Assembly: GCA_003427395.1 (NCBI GenBank)
Contig: BFEA01000505.1
Span: 708,011-731,148 of the forward strand
Origin: Chara braunii
Taxonomy: Eukaryota > Streptophyta > Charophyceae > Charales > Characeae
Length of the DNA stretch: 23,138 nt
Reading direction: 5' to 3'
Under the pieces are notes generated by a model. The model was not told the DNA's origin. It did not search any database and saw only the letters and a list, made by a program, of their open reading frames with translations. A program made the position numbers and the translations under genes. Of the stretch, positions 1 through 8,872 are shown one piece after another; position 1 is the first letter of the stretch, and each line of letters starts with the position of its first letter.

Positions 1-41
<41 letters not shown>

Positions 42-47
42 ACACTC

Positions 48-78
<31 letters not shown>
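1..78. repeat. (CA)n and (TCAA)n microsatellites
   Basis: The window opens with a CA dinucleotide run to about position 48, followed by about seven TCAA units to position 78. These are simple repeats with no coding content. The sequence from 79 to 300 is AT-rich with many short A and T runs, and I see no gene in it. Confidence 0.95.
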
Positions 79-80
<2 letters not shown>

Positions 81-300
81 GCCGTTTTCTTTTTTTCAAA
101 TGCATTTTTTAAAACACCTCATACCCGTGCAAAAAACAGAAATTCATTTTTTTAAAAATACAGGTGAACTCAGGGACCATATATCTCATGATAAAAAATG
201 ACAAAAAAAAATAATTGCTTTTCTTTATATTTGTTTTTTAAATTTTCTTTAAATCCAATTCAGTTTTTGATTTTTAAAAAATCCTAAACAAACTCGGATT

Positions 301-372
301 CCAAAAAAAAAAAAAATGGGGTTGTAGGGCTTAAAATTCCCTACAACCCCATATTTGTTTTTTTTTTTTTGG
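301..372. repeat. Fold-back hairpin bounded by A14 and T13 runs
   Basis: ATGGGGTTGTAGGG (316-329) is the exact reverse complement of 339-352, with a 9-nt loop at 330-338. The stem continues outward as an A run (303-316) facing a T run (358-370), and CC 301-302 faces GG 371-372. The whole is a hairpin of almost 30 bp with small mismatches. It could be a fold-back insertion or two opposed poly(A) retroposon ends. No coding capacity. Confidence 0.85.
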
Positions 373-409
373 CCCATTATTTAATTCAGGAAAAATCTGG
401 TAAATTTGG

Positions 410-494
410 GTCCGCGGGGCGGACGAGGTCGGCCGCGGAGGCGGCCGTGTATACGTCCGCCCTCCGAGCTCGGCCCCGCGGACGCGTCCGCGGG
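410..494. repeat. GC-rich palindrome cluster
   Basis: Inside AT-rich DNA lies an 85-bp GC island made of consecutive palindromes. GTCCGC/GCGGAC has a 3-nt loop (410-424), GGCCGC/GCGGCC a 4-nt loop (431-446), and CCCGCGGACGCGTCCGCGGG (475-494) is a perfect 20-bp palindrome. The outer halves (411-420 and 474-483) are also complementary. It resembles an inserted GC cluster more than a promoter. From 495 to 960 I see only a short CA run (598-611) and no credible gene. Confidence 0.8.
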
Positions 495-964
495 TGTTTC
501 ATAGGTTGGCTATGGCGTCTCGGCGCCCAAACAACTCACTGTTCACACACACTGGATCACCCTGGATATCCCACACACGTCACTCTGAACACTCGAACAC
601 ACACACACACTTCCTACTAACTACGGCTATGGCAGCTATGGCTGCCTCTAACCTATCGCTATACTAACTCCTCCTCTCTCGCCCACTGCGTCCTCCGGGC
701 TCATCTTCTGACTTCCTTGCACTAGTCGCTGTGGCAGCGCTTCCGCATGGCTCACGCAGGAATGAATGAATGGCTGGGTGCTGCCTCTTGATTTATACGT
801 CAGAAACTCGTTGGTCTGCCCTTTGCCATCGGCCCATGGTGTTTGCAGTCCCCCGTGGTACTTGCTGGACCGGACTGGGACTGACTGAACCTTACCGCTG
901 ACTGACTGTGGACTCACTGCTATCCTACCGTCGTCGTACTGCGTTTGCACTGCAGTTTAGTCCA

Positions 965-1290
965 CCACTTGCCTCGCCACTTGACCACTTGCCCACTTGC
1001 CCACTTGCCCACTTGCCGACCTTCTAGAAGGACTACAGCTAGACTTCTAGAACTTGCTAAGACTTCTATGCTATAGACCTACAGATCGAACCTCTGCTGC
1101 CTATGGACCTACGACAGACCTACCTATTGTCTACGAATACACAGGTCACAGGTTCAACTCTCGCGCTCTACACAGATACTGTACATGGGTAGGCTGAGGT
1201 CTAGGGATCGAACCCTGGGCACTGCATCTGCTACTGCGAAAAGGTGAGAACCGTTTCACTCCCGCCGTCCTCAATTCGAGGTCCTCCGAG
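965..1290 (-). mobile_element. Possible tRNA-derived SINE with octamer tail
   Basis: On the minus strand GGGTTCGATCCC (1215-1204) is a perfect Pol III B-box-like sequence. Upstream, 1259-1244 reads GTGAAACGGTTCTCAC, which resembles the D arm of a tRNA-Glu with a GTGA/TCAC stem. Acceptor and T stems do not close, so this is not a functional tRNA. Downstream in the same orientation the segment ends in tandem GCAAGTGG octamers (CCACTTGC units at 977-1016, one more at 965-972). A tRNA-like head, an anonymous body and a short-repeat tail fit a SINE, but no target duplication was found. The palindrome CCTTCTAGAAGG lies at 1020-1031. Confidence 0.35.
977..1016. repeat. Tandem 8-bp repeat (CCACTTGC)5
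   Basis: Five contiguous octamers lie here, the first ending in A instead of C. A sixth copy is offset at 965-972. The stretch from 1290 to 1960 that follows has no recognisable gene. Confidence 0.9.
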
Positions 1291-1962
1291 AATATTTCTA
1301 CGCTCGACCCTCGGTCTTCTTGGGAATTCCTGCGTATAATTTACCACTGAAATACCTACGGCAGTATCTGGGAAATTAATATGATAAAGATATGAGTTCC
1401 TTGCGGGGTCTTAGCAGCTCCGAAGCCCTTGGGGTGGCGGCAACATTAGTGGGAGTGGGAGGCTTACTAGTGGCGGTGGGAACGTCGCCCGGGCACAGTA
1501 GGAAAACTTACTCCCAGCCTTAATCGCGTTTGGAGGAATGGCTGACCTTTAGAATAGGGAGGGTGTCACAGGGTCACCCAAGCCTTGAGTGGTGAGGGGA
1601 GTGTTCCACGCTCGACTTTGTGCCACTTCGAAATTCTCGCTAGTTTTCTTTCCCCTTTTTTTAGGCGCGGTCATTCATATCCTTCCTTCTTTTTGGGAAT
1701 TTTCTTGGACTTTCCATATGTGGCTGCTTTTTCGGTTGTCTTTAATGGCTTATTGTTTTTAGATACTAGTAATTAGTTGAGTTCTAATTTGGGTTATGGT
1801 TAATTAGTAGGTATTTGGAAGGGACCGTGGATTTGAATAGTATCTGCGAACTTAGTTGGTTTTGGAATAATTTTAGGGTTACTTGCAAATTTTCGTGAAT
1901 TGCCTTGGGGCATTTTCGAGGTCTGCAGTTTACTGCCCGCTGTTTGGAGCCAGTAGTGTTTC

Positions 1963-1964
<2 letters not shown>

Positions 1965-2015
<51 letters not shown>

Positions 2016-2410
2016 GGATAGTTTTATTTCCAAACAAGGATTGGAGGCCGGGAAAACCTCCACATGACAACCCGGAGGAAAAACTGGGGCCAATACCCAG
2101 CTTGGGCTAGCTGGAAACCGGGTCCAGCGTCCCCTAAAACTAACCTCCCTACAAACAAGCTGAAAACTGGACAAAAAAAAAACAAGAAAACAGCGGGGAA
2201 GAGACTAAATCTAAACAACAAAGAAACACTTTGAATCAATCACCAAACTCTCACCTAATCTGACTGGGAGCCTTACCCAGCTTCGCTTTAAAGATATTAC
2301 AGAAACAGCACCAATCAACTTGACACCCCTACCACGGGTAAAAGACCGGCCTGCCTGTGAGCCCGGCCTGTGAACTCAGCTGTAAACTGGATAGACACTC
2401 GGCGGTGGGC
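1965..2410 (-). mobile_element. LINE 3' UTR with poly(A) tail (T44 on plus strand)
   Basis: This is the 3' end of a minus-strand LINE whose ORF stops at 2411-2413. A 44-nt T run (1965-2008) is the reverse-strand poly(A), and an AATAAA-like signal sits about 20 nt before it on the minus strand (about 2024-2031). Positions 2042-2133 carry the conserved tail module: helices 2042-2047/2057-2062 and 2048-2052/2071-2075 cross, followed by hairpins 2084-2100 and 2111-2127. A further CTGGG-N7-CCCAG hairpin at 2264-2280 suggests either a tandem second module or an older LINE tail into which a shorter element inserted. Confidence 0.7.
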
Positions 2411-2914
2411 CTATAACGGCCCCAGGGACAGCCAGATAGAAACTTTCGGGCGCCCCTTATCATCCTGCGTAACCAATCTACCTTTGTGACCCCATGTCTT
2501 CCAAAACCACTTCGTACCGGCCCCGGAAGCACCGGCCTTCGCTTTCCTATACCAATCAGCCCATATACGTTGCCTGACCTGGGCCTTTATTCGAGTTTTC
2601 AAGACCTCGTCCGGAATCCGTTCCTGCCGAAAGACATGACTATTTCTTTCCTCCCAGATTACCAACATTAGGACAACTCTGAAGACTTGAGCCAGATAAG
2701 TTGCGGCCTCCCCTGCCAGTGCTCTGCTGTCATAGATCTGTTTTGCAATTTTTTCTTTGGCCTTTTTTGGAGATTCCTCTAAAGGGACACTGGACCCGGT
2801 TTCCAGTAGCCTAAGCTGAGTACTGGCCTCAGCAGTTGTGTACCGGGTTGATATGTAGGGGTGTGTTCCCGGGCCCCGGTGCTCTCTTTGGAATGAAAAG
2901 TGCTATGTTTCTCC

Positions 2915-2947
<33 letters not shown>

Positions 2948-2992
2948 GAGAGTTCCTCGCCCTCCAAATTTCTTGAAGCAAATTTAAATTCC
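2411..2992 (-). pseudogene. LINE ORF2 C-terminal fragment (zf-RVT-like region)
   Basis: Read on the minus strand, an open frame runs from the TSD near 2779 to a TAG at 2411-2413, and its upstream part resumes at 2948-2992 beyond an insertion. Around 2660-2640 it reads MLVIWEERNSHVF, the W..RN...F pattern typical of the region after reverse transcriptase in many LINE ORF2 proteins. A basic stretch (VRQRIWADWYRKAKAG) and WFWKTW follow. The same pattern recurs in the copies at 14.4 kb (YVAQV..., WEECQDQVF) and 5.4 kb (WWFQKTW), so one LINE family is represented three times. No RT domain is present; upstream stops (TAG twice near 3000) suggest 5' truncation or decay. It cannot encode an active enzyme. 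Confidence 0.7.
2780..2945 (+). mobile_element. Short poly(A) retroposon inserted in the LINE ORF
   Basis: This plus-strand unit starts at about GGGACACTGG (2784) and ends in A30 (2916-2945). It contains only the tail module: hairpins 2790-2806 and 2815-2833, then the crossing helices 2843-2847/2868-2872 and 2858-2861/2874-2877. It is flanked by GAGATTCCTC (2770-2779) and GAGAGTTCCTC (2948-2958), a near-identical target duplication. The flanking LINE frame reads Glu-Glu through both copies, which supports insertion into a pre-existing LINE. It may be a LINE truncated within its 3' UTR or an independent SINE lacking its head. Confidence 0.7.
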
Positions 2993-3857
2993 TCTGCACA
3001 CTAGCGCTACAGACCCCGGCCTCATTCATCCGATATTTGGAATAACTGTTGAGAGAAAGGGGGGCGGGGCGGGGAGTGTGTGAAGAAGGAACCTACTAGG
3101 TGGTTGGGAATGGTCGTATCACCAGGTGGATCACAGGACGATCTCGGGCCGTCTACCTCTTTCTTGCTAATCTACGGCCACACGACTGACCGAGTGCGAC
3201 AGATACGTAACCCTGGCGGGCGTATCTTTCCACATTATCGAGGCAGATGCACAACCCTGTTTGCACATGTGGTGAGTGCTGCGGCGAGGATAATCCCTTC
3301 GGTCCGTTACTCGGTCACGCCATGCCAGGTAACGCACAACTGACCTTCGTTCTGTGTCGATAAGCCGACTACCGGTAGGCCGACCATATGATTATATCTT
3401 TGGTTGTTTTTGATTGTCCTCTTCCTCCTTTCCAAGGTTCTTCTAATCCCGAAAACGGCTCCTGTGCCACAGGGCCTCGCTCCAGTACACTCGACATGTG
3501 CAAAACGAGAGTGAACACGGAAAGATACACCGCCATGATATTTGTCTGTTGTGCATGTCCAGGGGCAAGGTCCCACTTGCACGGATTAAGAGATTGTGGC
3601 CGTTGATCTTTGCTATCTACGGTCAATATCGCTTAGTTCGTGTAAGTGGGACCTAGCCCCAGAGTAGTAGAGCGAGGCCCATAGCCGCACAGCTTACGAA
3701 AATGGCAGCCCAGAAAAAAAGGGAAAAAACGAAGGGACAAGCATCATCGGTCATTTTCCACGTGAGATTTGGTGAGTGGTGAGAAGCGACGCAACCACCG
3801 CTAGAAGATTAGCATGGCCGCTGCGCAAGGATGACTCGCATAAATCAGGAAATGGAC
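2993..3857. other. Anonymous intergenic sequence
   Basis: No ORF here has recognisable protein features. The only compositional oddity is a G-rich run at 3059-3075 (G6, G4, G4 separated by single C). A partial direct repeat (GACGCAACCACC) occurs near 3788 and again near 3853, leading into the duplicated block that follows. Confidence 0.6.
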
Positions 3858-4105
3858 GCAACCACCACTGTTCCTCTCGATATACTCGACCACCAACGCC
3901 TATACATAGCTGTCGGTGTCCCTACCTGTCTGTTAGGGCTTACGGTTTTTAATTTGTTTTTTTCTTGGGCGGGACCATATTCACACGTGTACTTCCCACC
4001 ACCACTGTTGCTCCTGGATACTCAACGACCATACTCAACGACCGAAGTCTATAGATAGCTGGTGGCGTACCTACCTCTCTGTCAGGGCATAGTCACAATT
4101 GTACT
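3858..4105. repeat. Diverged tandem duplication, about 140 bp
   Basis: The block beginning ACCACCACTGTT near 3858 is repeated in diverged form near 3999. Shared landmarks in the same order are ACCACCACTGTT, an ATACTC stretch, CTATA.ATAGCTG, CCTACCT.TCTGT.AGGGC and a closing TGTACTT. The second copy is followed by a T/C-rich tract (4101-4155). No coding function is apparent. Confidence 0.6.
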
Positions 4106-4339
4106 TTTCTTTCTTTTCTTTTCTTTCTTTTTTTTTTTTCTTTTTTTTTCCTTCCAAAGGGCGACGGCCTTGAGATATCATCATTAACCTGACCGGCCTC
4201 GGGTACTTCAGAAATAGTTGGTTTTACAACTTTACTCATCACGGATCTGTATTTTCAACAGTTCATGGGTGTACCCACTGAGTTACAGTAGGCTCTTGGG
4301 TACAGTTGTACTTTAGATTTCTGAATGCACGTGACCGGT

Positions 4340-5390
4340 ATTATTGACCAGAGTGGGAAAGACTATCTAGATTGAGAAAAATCTATCTTGTTCTGTGCGT
4401 TTGTGAGAGCTGATGGAAGAGGAAGAACGCCGAGCGGAGGCCAGATTGAGAAAAATTTATGCACGCTTCCTTCCCCGAATACAACGGACGTCGGACGGTC
4501 GTTTTCGCCGCATCTGGACTGAAATGTGAGCCAAATACGGCCATAATGACCGCGTTCTATTCGGGGGAAGAGGGTAGTTTTGTGCGTTCGTTAGATTGAC
4601 GGAAGAGCAAGAGTGTCATGCGGACAGTCTACGGACATACTCAAATTACGACTTTTTCTGGACGTGCTTGCGGTCAGATTCGTCCAACTCTGGCCGTAAT
4701 TGGCGTGAGATACAGGTTGAGAAGTGCTGCTGTTAGTATGCCCTACTGTGAGTCAAGGAGTCCATTCACGGAGAGAGAAGCAGATGAAGTCCACGGTTGT
4801 AGCGCCCAGACAGCGCAACGCTCGCAGCCGGCGGCCGGCCTTTTCCCTTCTGGGGTCTCGGCTTTTCATTCAACGGACGAGACCATGGGGTGAATTCATT
4901 GCATCCGCATTGATTGTCTCCAAGGTGCATAGATGTCTGCAAGTTCCACGCTAGCACCATGATCCTGAATGTATCGGGCCGCATTTATTGCCAGACGTGG
5001 ATGCATCTAAGTATCCGCAATTACGTCAAACAATAACGAATAAAAAAGATAAGAGTGTGAGTATGCCCGAATAACGAATAAAAAAGTCGAGTCTCGCTAG
5101 TGCTTGACTTTAGGAATTTTGTTGTGGTGTTCTTTATGAAATTTGTAGTGCTTTGGTTTTGGAAATTAATTGAAACCCTAATTAGGATTTTTGTTGGGGT
5201 GTTTTAGGAAAGCGGGTTTTGGGGATTTGGTAGTTTTTTCTTTAGGAAGACGGTGGTTTTTCTACAGGGGAGGGGCTCCACCCCATGAAGCGGGTTCGGA
5301 GACCTTGCGACCCTTGAATCTGCAGTTCTTTGACACTGTATTTCTGCCTTGGGCACTGGGCCCTGATAAAACTACTGTTTTTGTATATAA
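4340..5390. repeat. Intergenic region with dispersed direct repeats
   Basis: AGATTGAGAAAAAT occurs near 4369 and again near 4442. A diverged block (TTTGTGCGTT...GGAAGAG) occurs near 4394 and 4577. AATAACGAATAAAAAAG is repeated exactly at 5032-5048 and 5070-5086. GGGG-CTCCA-CCCC near 5271 is a small hairpin. I recognise no gene in this kilobase. Confidence 0.6.
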
Positions 5391-5995
5391 TTAAAGAAAA
5401 AACGTAGTGTCAGTCAGTGTGGTACTGAATTCCGGGGCCGTGGTCCCACTAGCAAAGAGGATCGGATAGAATGCCTGAATCTCGAGGTGTGGTGGTTCCA
5501 GAAAACATGGTCTAAAGACAAGAGACTGGCTTCCATCTCTGCAGAGGGCAAACAGTCCCTGTGTTCCTGGCTTTTTGATACACATGATTAACATTGTTCA
5601 TGTGAGATTTAGAATAGAGGGGCCGCCGATAGGTTCCTAGGCATAAGGTAACAGGCAGTTTGGAGGAGGAATGTTAAGTTGATAAGCCTGTCCTTTTTTT
5701 GAGATATCAGGTGTAGAAATGGAGAATTCCTTACTGGTTATAAGGAATAAGGAACTGTAGAGAGAAAAGGACTCTCACACCTTTTTACTGTGCTTCAAGT
5801 GGAAGTTTTGGAAGGTCTCAGGTGAGATAGATTAGATGGGACGCTGGACCCCGTTTCCAGTTTGAACCTTACTGGGTATCGTACCCAGCTCCCACATCCG
5901 GGTTGTATGTTGAGGGTTTCCCGGCCTCATCCTGGCTGTTTTGTATTTGTAATTGCAATATGAGTTCTTCCAAAAAAAAAAAAAAAAAAAAAAAA
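5391..5995 (+). mobile_element. 5'-truncated LINE 3' end, plus strand
   Basis: The frame containing GPTSKEDRIECLN (about 5442-5480) and WWFQKTW ends at a TAA near 5587. It matches the C-terminus of the minus-strand LINE at 2.4 kb (WFWKTW, followed by K.RL). About 250 nt of 3' UTR follow, then the tail module: hairpin 5844-5860, hairpin 5872-5888 (7-bp stem CTGGGTA/TACCCAG) and crossing helices 5898-5902/5920-5924 and 5911-5915/5925-5929. A24 at 5972-5995 closes the element. There is no RT domain, so it is a dead, 5'-truncated copy. No clear target duplication was found. Confidence 0.65.
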
Positions 5996-6133
5996 GAACC
6001 TGGAGGTGTTTGTCGAGAGGTGCAGGAAATCGAGATTGAACTGCTTTTCTGCATGACACGTCCACATTCAGGCATTCCATCCGATCCTCTTTGCTAATGG
6101 GACCTCAGCCCGGAGAGTCAACGTTCATTCGCT
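5996..6133 (-). pseudogene. LINE ORF2 C-terminal fragment, minus strand
   Basis: Read on the minus strand, 6104-6066 encodes GPISKEDRMECLN, nearly identical to GPTSKEDRIECLN at 5442-5480 on the plus strand. The two 39-nt segments differ at only two positions and form an inverted repeat. The frame continues to about 5996, where it meets the poly(A) of the plus-strand LINE, and has a stop (TGA) just upstream near 6105. It is a fragment of the same LINE family, cut on one side by the neighbouring A-tailed copy and on the other by the SINE-like insertion at 6142. Confidence 0.6.
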
Positions 6134-6387
6134 GCAATCGATTTTTTTTTTTTTTTTTGGCCCAGTGCCCAGGGTTATATTCTCGTCAAAGGGTTGAGGC
6201 CGGGGTCCTCACAGTCTACCCGGATGGCTGGGAGCATTACCCAGTTTCGCTTACAAGGTGGGACCACACCCCGAGGGGACCACCCCCCTGGAAATACAGA
6301 CTGACAGAAACAAGAACGGATCGAAACCGAGCCGCCCCTAACTCGAGGCAGTGGAGCCTAGGCTCCTCTAGGAACTGTGGCAATCGA
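6134..6387 (-). mobile_element. SINE-like retroposon with 8-bp target duplication
   Basis: GCAATCGA at 6134-6141 and 6380-6387 flank a 238-bp insertion whose minus-strand 3' end is a poly(A) (T17 at 6142-6158). Next to the tail is the LINE-type module: helices 6195-6199/6207-6211 and 6200-6204/6219-6223 cross, followed by hairpin 6228-6244 with a 7-nt loop. At the other end, the minus strand has a B-box-like TTTCGATCC (about 6324-6316) about 31 nt after TAGGCTCCACTG, a poor A-box candidate. A 14-bp palindrome GGAGCCTAGGCTCC is at 6353-6366. A tRNA-like head with a LINE-like tail is the layout of a LINE-mobilised SINE; the head assignment is weak. Confidence 0.6.
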
Positions 6388-6979
6388 ATTTCAGCCCATC
6401 AGCCAATGCACTCTGTACGTTTCCCAGCCTTTCGACCTCACAATTCAACCCGGATTCGCTATGATTTCCCAGCTGTACGGCCTCGCCGAGGTCGAGGTCG
6501 AGGTCGGCAGGACGCTGGTGCCCCGCTGTCGCTATGGTGACCTGGATTCGCTCGAGTATGGTGAGCGGGATGCTGGTGCCCCGCTGTCGCCAGAGGGTGA
6601 CCATAGCGACGACCTCGACCTCGGCGAGGCCGTCCACCACCACCTGGAGGACTCTACTCTTCCTATGGCCGAGCGCCTCCAGCTCATCCTCTCCGCCCTC
6701 TCCCGGGCACGCAGCCGCCCCGGTCACACTGGCGCGTCGCCCCTAGAGGTCCCTCAACAGGACCTCCCTCATGGCTTTTTCCCTCCTCGCGGTGTCCTTT
6801 CCGTTGAGGAGCGCGCGACTATTTTGGGCCGGCGTGGGTGTTTGCGATGCCGCCAGGATGGTCATACCTCCTCGCGGTGGCCTTACACTACCGCCGTCGA
6901 CCGCCATTACGCTGACCTTTCCCGCCAGCGTCGTGCTCAGTCCCCCCCCGGCGCCTCGCATCCCCACGACGTCTCCTAG
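6388..6979 (+). pseudogene. Gag remnant with damaged zinc knuckle
   Basis: A plus-strand frame ending at TAG 6977-6979 carries a CCHC-type knuckle at 6839-6880. It reads CX2CX4HX4W, so the last Cys is a Trp (TGG; one base from TGC). The preceding PRGVLSVEERATI resembles the linker before knuckles of fungal Gypsy gags. The roughly 100-200 residues of capsid expected upstream are not recognisable. In their place are a 24-bp perfect inverted repeat (6477-6500/6610-6633) and a 23-nt direct repeat with one mismatch (6510-6532/6568-6590), pointing to rearrangement. The 5' end of the ORF is uncertain. Confidence 0.6.
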
Positions 6980-6984
6980 CCACG

Positions 6985-7719
6985 GTGCAATGTACACCTG
7001 CGCCCTCCTCAGTGGCCAGCTTCCCGACATCCCCGTCGCGGTTTGCCCCTCTCGCTACTGGAGTCGAGGTTTCCGAAGACCCGACAGAGTGTACTCAGCC
7101 CTCTGTCGTAGTACCGTCTGCGCCTCCGCAGACCACCGTCTCCCCTTCTACCCCTCCGCGATTACCAACGCGTCGAGCCATTCGCTGAGCCCGTTGCAGC
7201 GAGCAGCTCGCTACTACTCGCGAGGACGTTGTGTCCTCTCTTCTGGACTTGAGCATGCTCCAGGCTCGTCAGGAGCGACTCACCCTCCATGTCGCTGCAC
7301 TGCGTCGCCTTCTCATCATCCTCTCTGACCCTGATCGCACCGTCCCGATTATCCCCATACGACTAGGGACCTCCACGAGGGTGTACTCAGCGTTGTGGGA
7401 TTTCGGTTCTCAGGGCGACTTCGTTCACCCACGTGTGGTAAAAGAAGCCCGCTTACCCACGACAAGGTCGCCGACTCCCATCTCTGTCACCCTAGGGGAT
7501 GACAAGACACAGCGCTTCTTCGATCAGACGATCACCGACCTCCCTTTTTTCCTCACTCTTGAGCCGACTGATCATCCCCCGACGTCTCGTCGCCACCGAT
7601 CCTCTGCATATTTCGATGTGATGGAGACGGGATAGGACTTCATTCTCGGCATTCCGTGGTCTCGTCGGTTCCGCAGCACCGAGGCCGATTGGGCGACCAA
7701 CACTCTCGTTCTAAAAAAA
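6985..7719 (+). pseudogene. Retrotransposon aspartic protease region
   Basis: In frame with the later pol, this segment contains YSALWDFGSQGDFV. Retropepsins have Asp-Ser/Thr-Gly at this point; here it is Asp-Phe-Gly (7399-7407), a change of one base that should abolish catalysis. The C-terminal [12 protein letters not shown] matches the conserved ILG.PW strand of Gypsy proteases. It is cut by a TGA at 7186-7188 and a TAG at 7633-7635, just before DFILG. The frame is then lost at an A8 run (7713-7720), where the coding sequence shifts register into the RT frame. The acidic and Ser/Pro-rich stretch before it (7000-7190) links gag to pol. Confidence 0.75.
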
Positions 7720-8582
7720 AGTGTGGACAGACGTATCACGTAACTTTCATAGGTACCACTGCGACACCACGCCCCGATCCTCCTCCCCCAGAGCCTTCTG
7801 CGCCTACACCATCTCCTTCTATTACTGTCACCTCGCTTCGGCAGTTTGCTCACTTCATCCGACAGGACGACGTCACCTTCTTTATGGTGAACGTGACAAA
7901 TCTCTTACACTATGATCCACCCTGTCCCGACGCCGAGCTCATTCCTCTGGAGCCTGATCCTCCTTCTATCTCCACGACTCCCATCTCTACTTTCGTCCCT
8001 CCGCCGTCCGTCGAGTCCACCCCGTCGTCGCGCGTTGATGCTGACGCTGAGGAACTCGCACGATATACAACTGACCTGGAGCCCGCAGTTTGTGACCTCA
8101 TTCGAGAGTACCACGACTTTTTCTCATCGTCGTTCTCGTACGCCGACATCCCACCAATGCGCGACGTCGAACACTCCATCCAGCTTGTGCCTGACTATCA
8201 TGTTCACCACCAGGCACCCTATCGACTCTCGATCCCCGAGGCCACCGAACTCAAGCGTCAGCTTGAGGAGCTCTTGAGACTGGGTTTCATTAAACCCAAC
8301 AACTCCCCGTGGGGTGCACCCGTCCTCTTTGCTCGCAAAGCGGATGGAACTCTCCGTCTCTGCATCGACTATCGCGACCTCAACCGCTACACGGTTAAGA
8401 ACAGCTACCCCATGCCTCGTTCCGACGAGTTGTTCGACCGCCTAGCAGACAACCGCTTCTTTATGAAGATTGATCTTCGTAGCGGTTACCATCAGATCCG
8501 GGTCGCTGCAGCGGATCAACCAAAGTCAGCGTTCCGATCGCGCTTCGGCCACTACGAGTTCATACCTTTCAGAGGGCGATGA
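7720..8582 (+). pseudogene. Reverse transcriptase, N-terminal half
   Basis: After a Pro/Ser-rich linker (about 7760-8030) the frame enters the RT domain. [20 protein letters not shown] is at about 8270-8330, [13 protein letters not shown] follows, and [14 protein letters not shown] carries the first catalytic Asp (8472-8474). The frame ends at TGA 8580-8582 straight after HYEFIPF. Roughly a dozen residues normally found between HYEF and the next block (the PFG...N.P motif) are missing. A short internal deletion that also shifted the frame explains this. The RT could not fold normally without that motif. Confidence 0.9.
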
Positions 8583-8872
8583 ACGACATCTTCAGGGACA
8601 TTCTGGAGCAGTACGTTCTTGTCTACCTCGACGATATCCTGGTTTACAGTCATTTCCTGGAGGAGCACCTCAGACACCTCCGCGACGTCGTTGACCGTTT
8701 GCGCAGACATGGCTTCAATGCCAAGCTGAGCAAGTGCCGCTTTGCCCAGCACAAAGTGGATTTCTTAGGACACTACATGTCTGACCAGGGTCTCCACATG
8801 GACGAGGCGAAGATCACTGCTATTGCGAAGTGTGGACCCCCACATTCGCCAAGCAGCTTCGCACCTTTCTAG
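8579..8872 (+). pseudogene. Reverse transcriptase, C-terminal half
   Basis: The frame reopens with [20 protein letters not shown]; the catalytic YLDD box is intact at 8624-8635. LRDVVDRLRRHGFNAKLSKC and VDFLGHYMSDQG follow, the thumb-proximal part of Gypsy RTs. The frame then runs into a stop at 8870-8872, while the homology continues in another frame from about 8850 (KQLRTFLGLTSYY), marking a further small indel. Confidence 0.9.

Noticed and set aside
1204-1290. Functional tRNA-Glu gene on the minus strand
   Set aside because: B box and D arm are good, but the acceptor and T stems do not pair and the anticodon arm is not recognisable. Kept only as a possible SINE head.
3059-3075. G-quadruplex promoter element
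   Set aside because: Only three G runs are separated by single bases and no gene lies downstream.
4618-4984. Overlapping ORFs of 70-90 codons on both strands
   Set aside because: Three mutually overlapping frames with no recognisable motif and with dispersed direct repeats around them; treated as chance.
6368-6727. 119-codon minus-strand ORF over the gag remnant
   Set aside because: It is the reverse-strand shadow of the inverted-repeat-bearing gag region; its acidic stretches mirror the repeat.
7713-7720. Programmed frameshift at the A8 run in pol
   Set aside because: The frame changes here, but upstream stops at 7186 and 7633 and other indels show general decay. A slippage mutation in a homopolymer is simpler.
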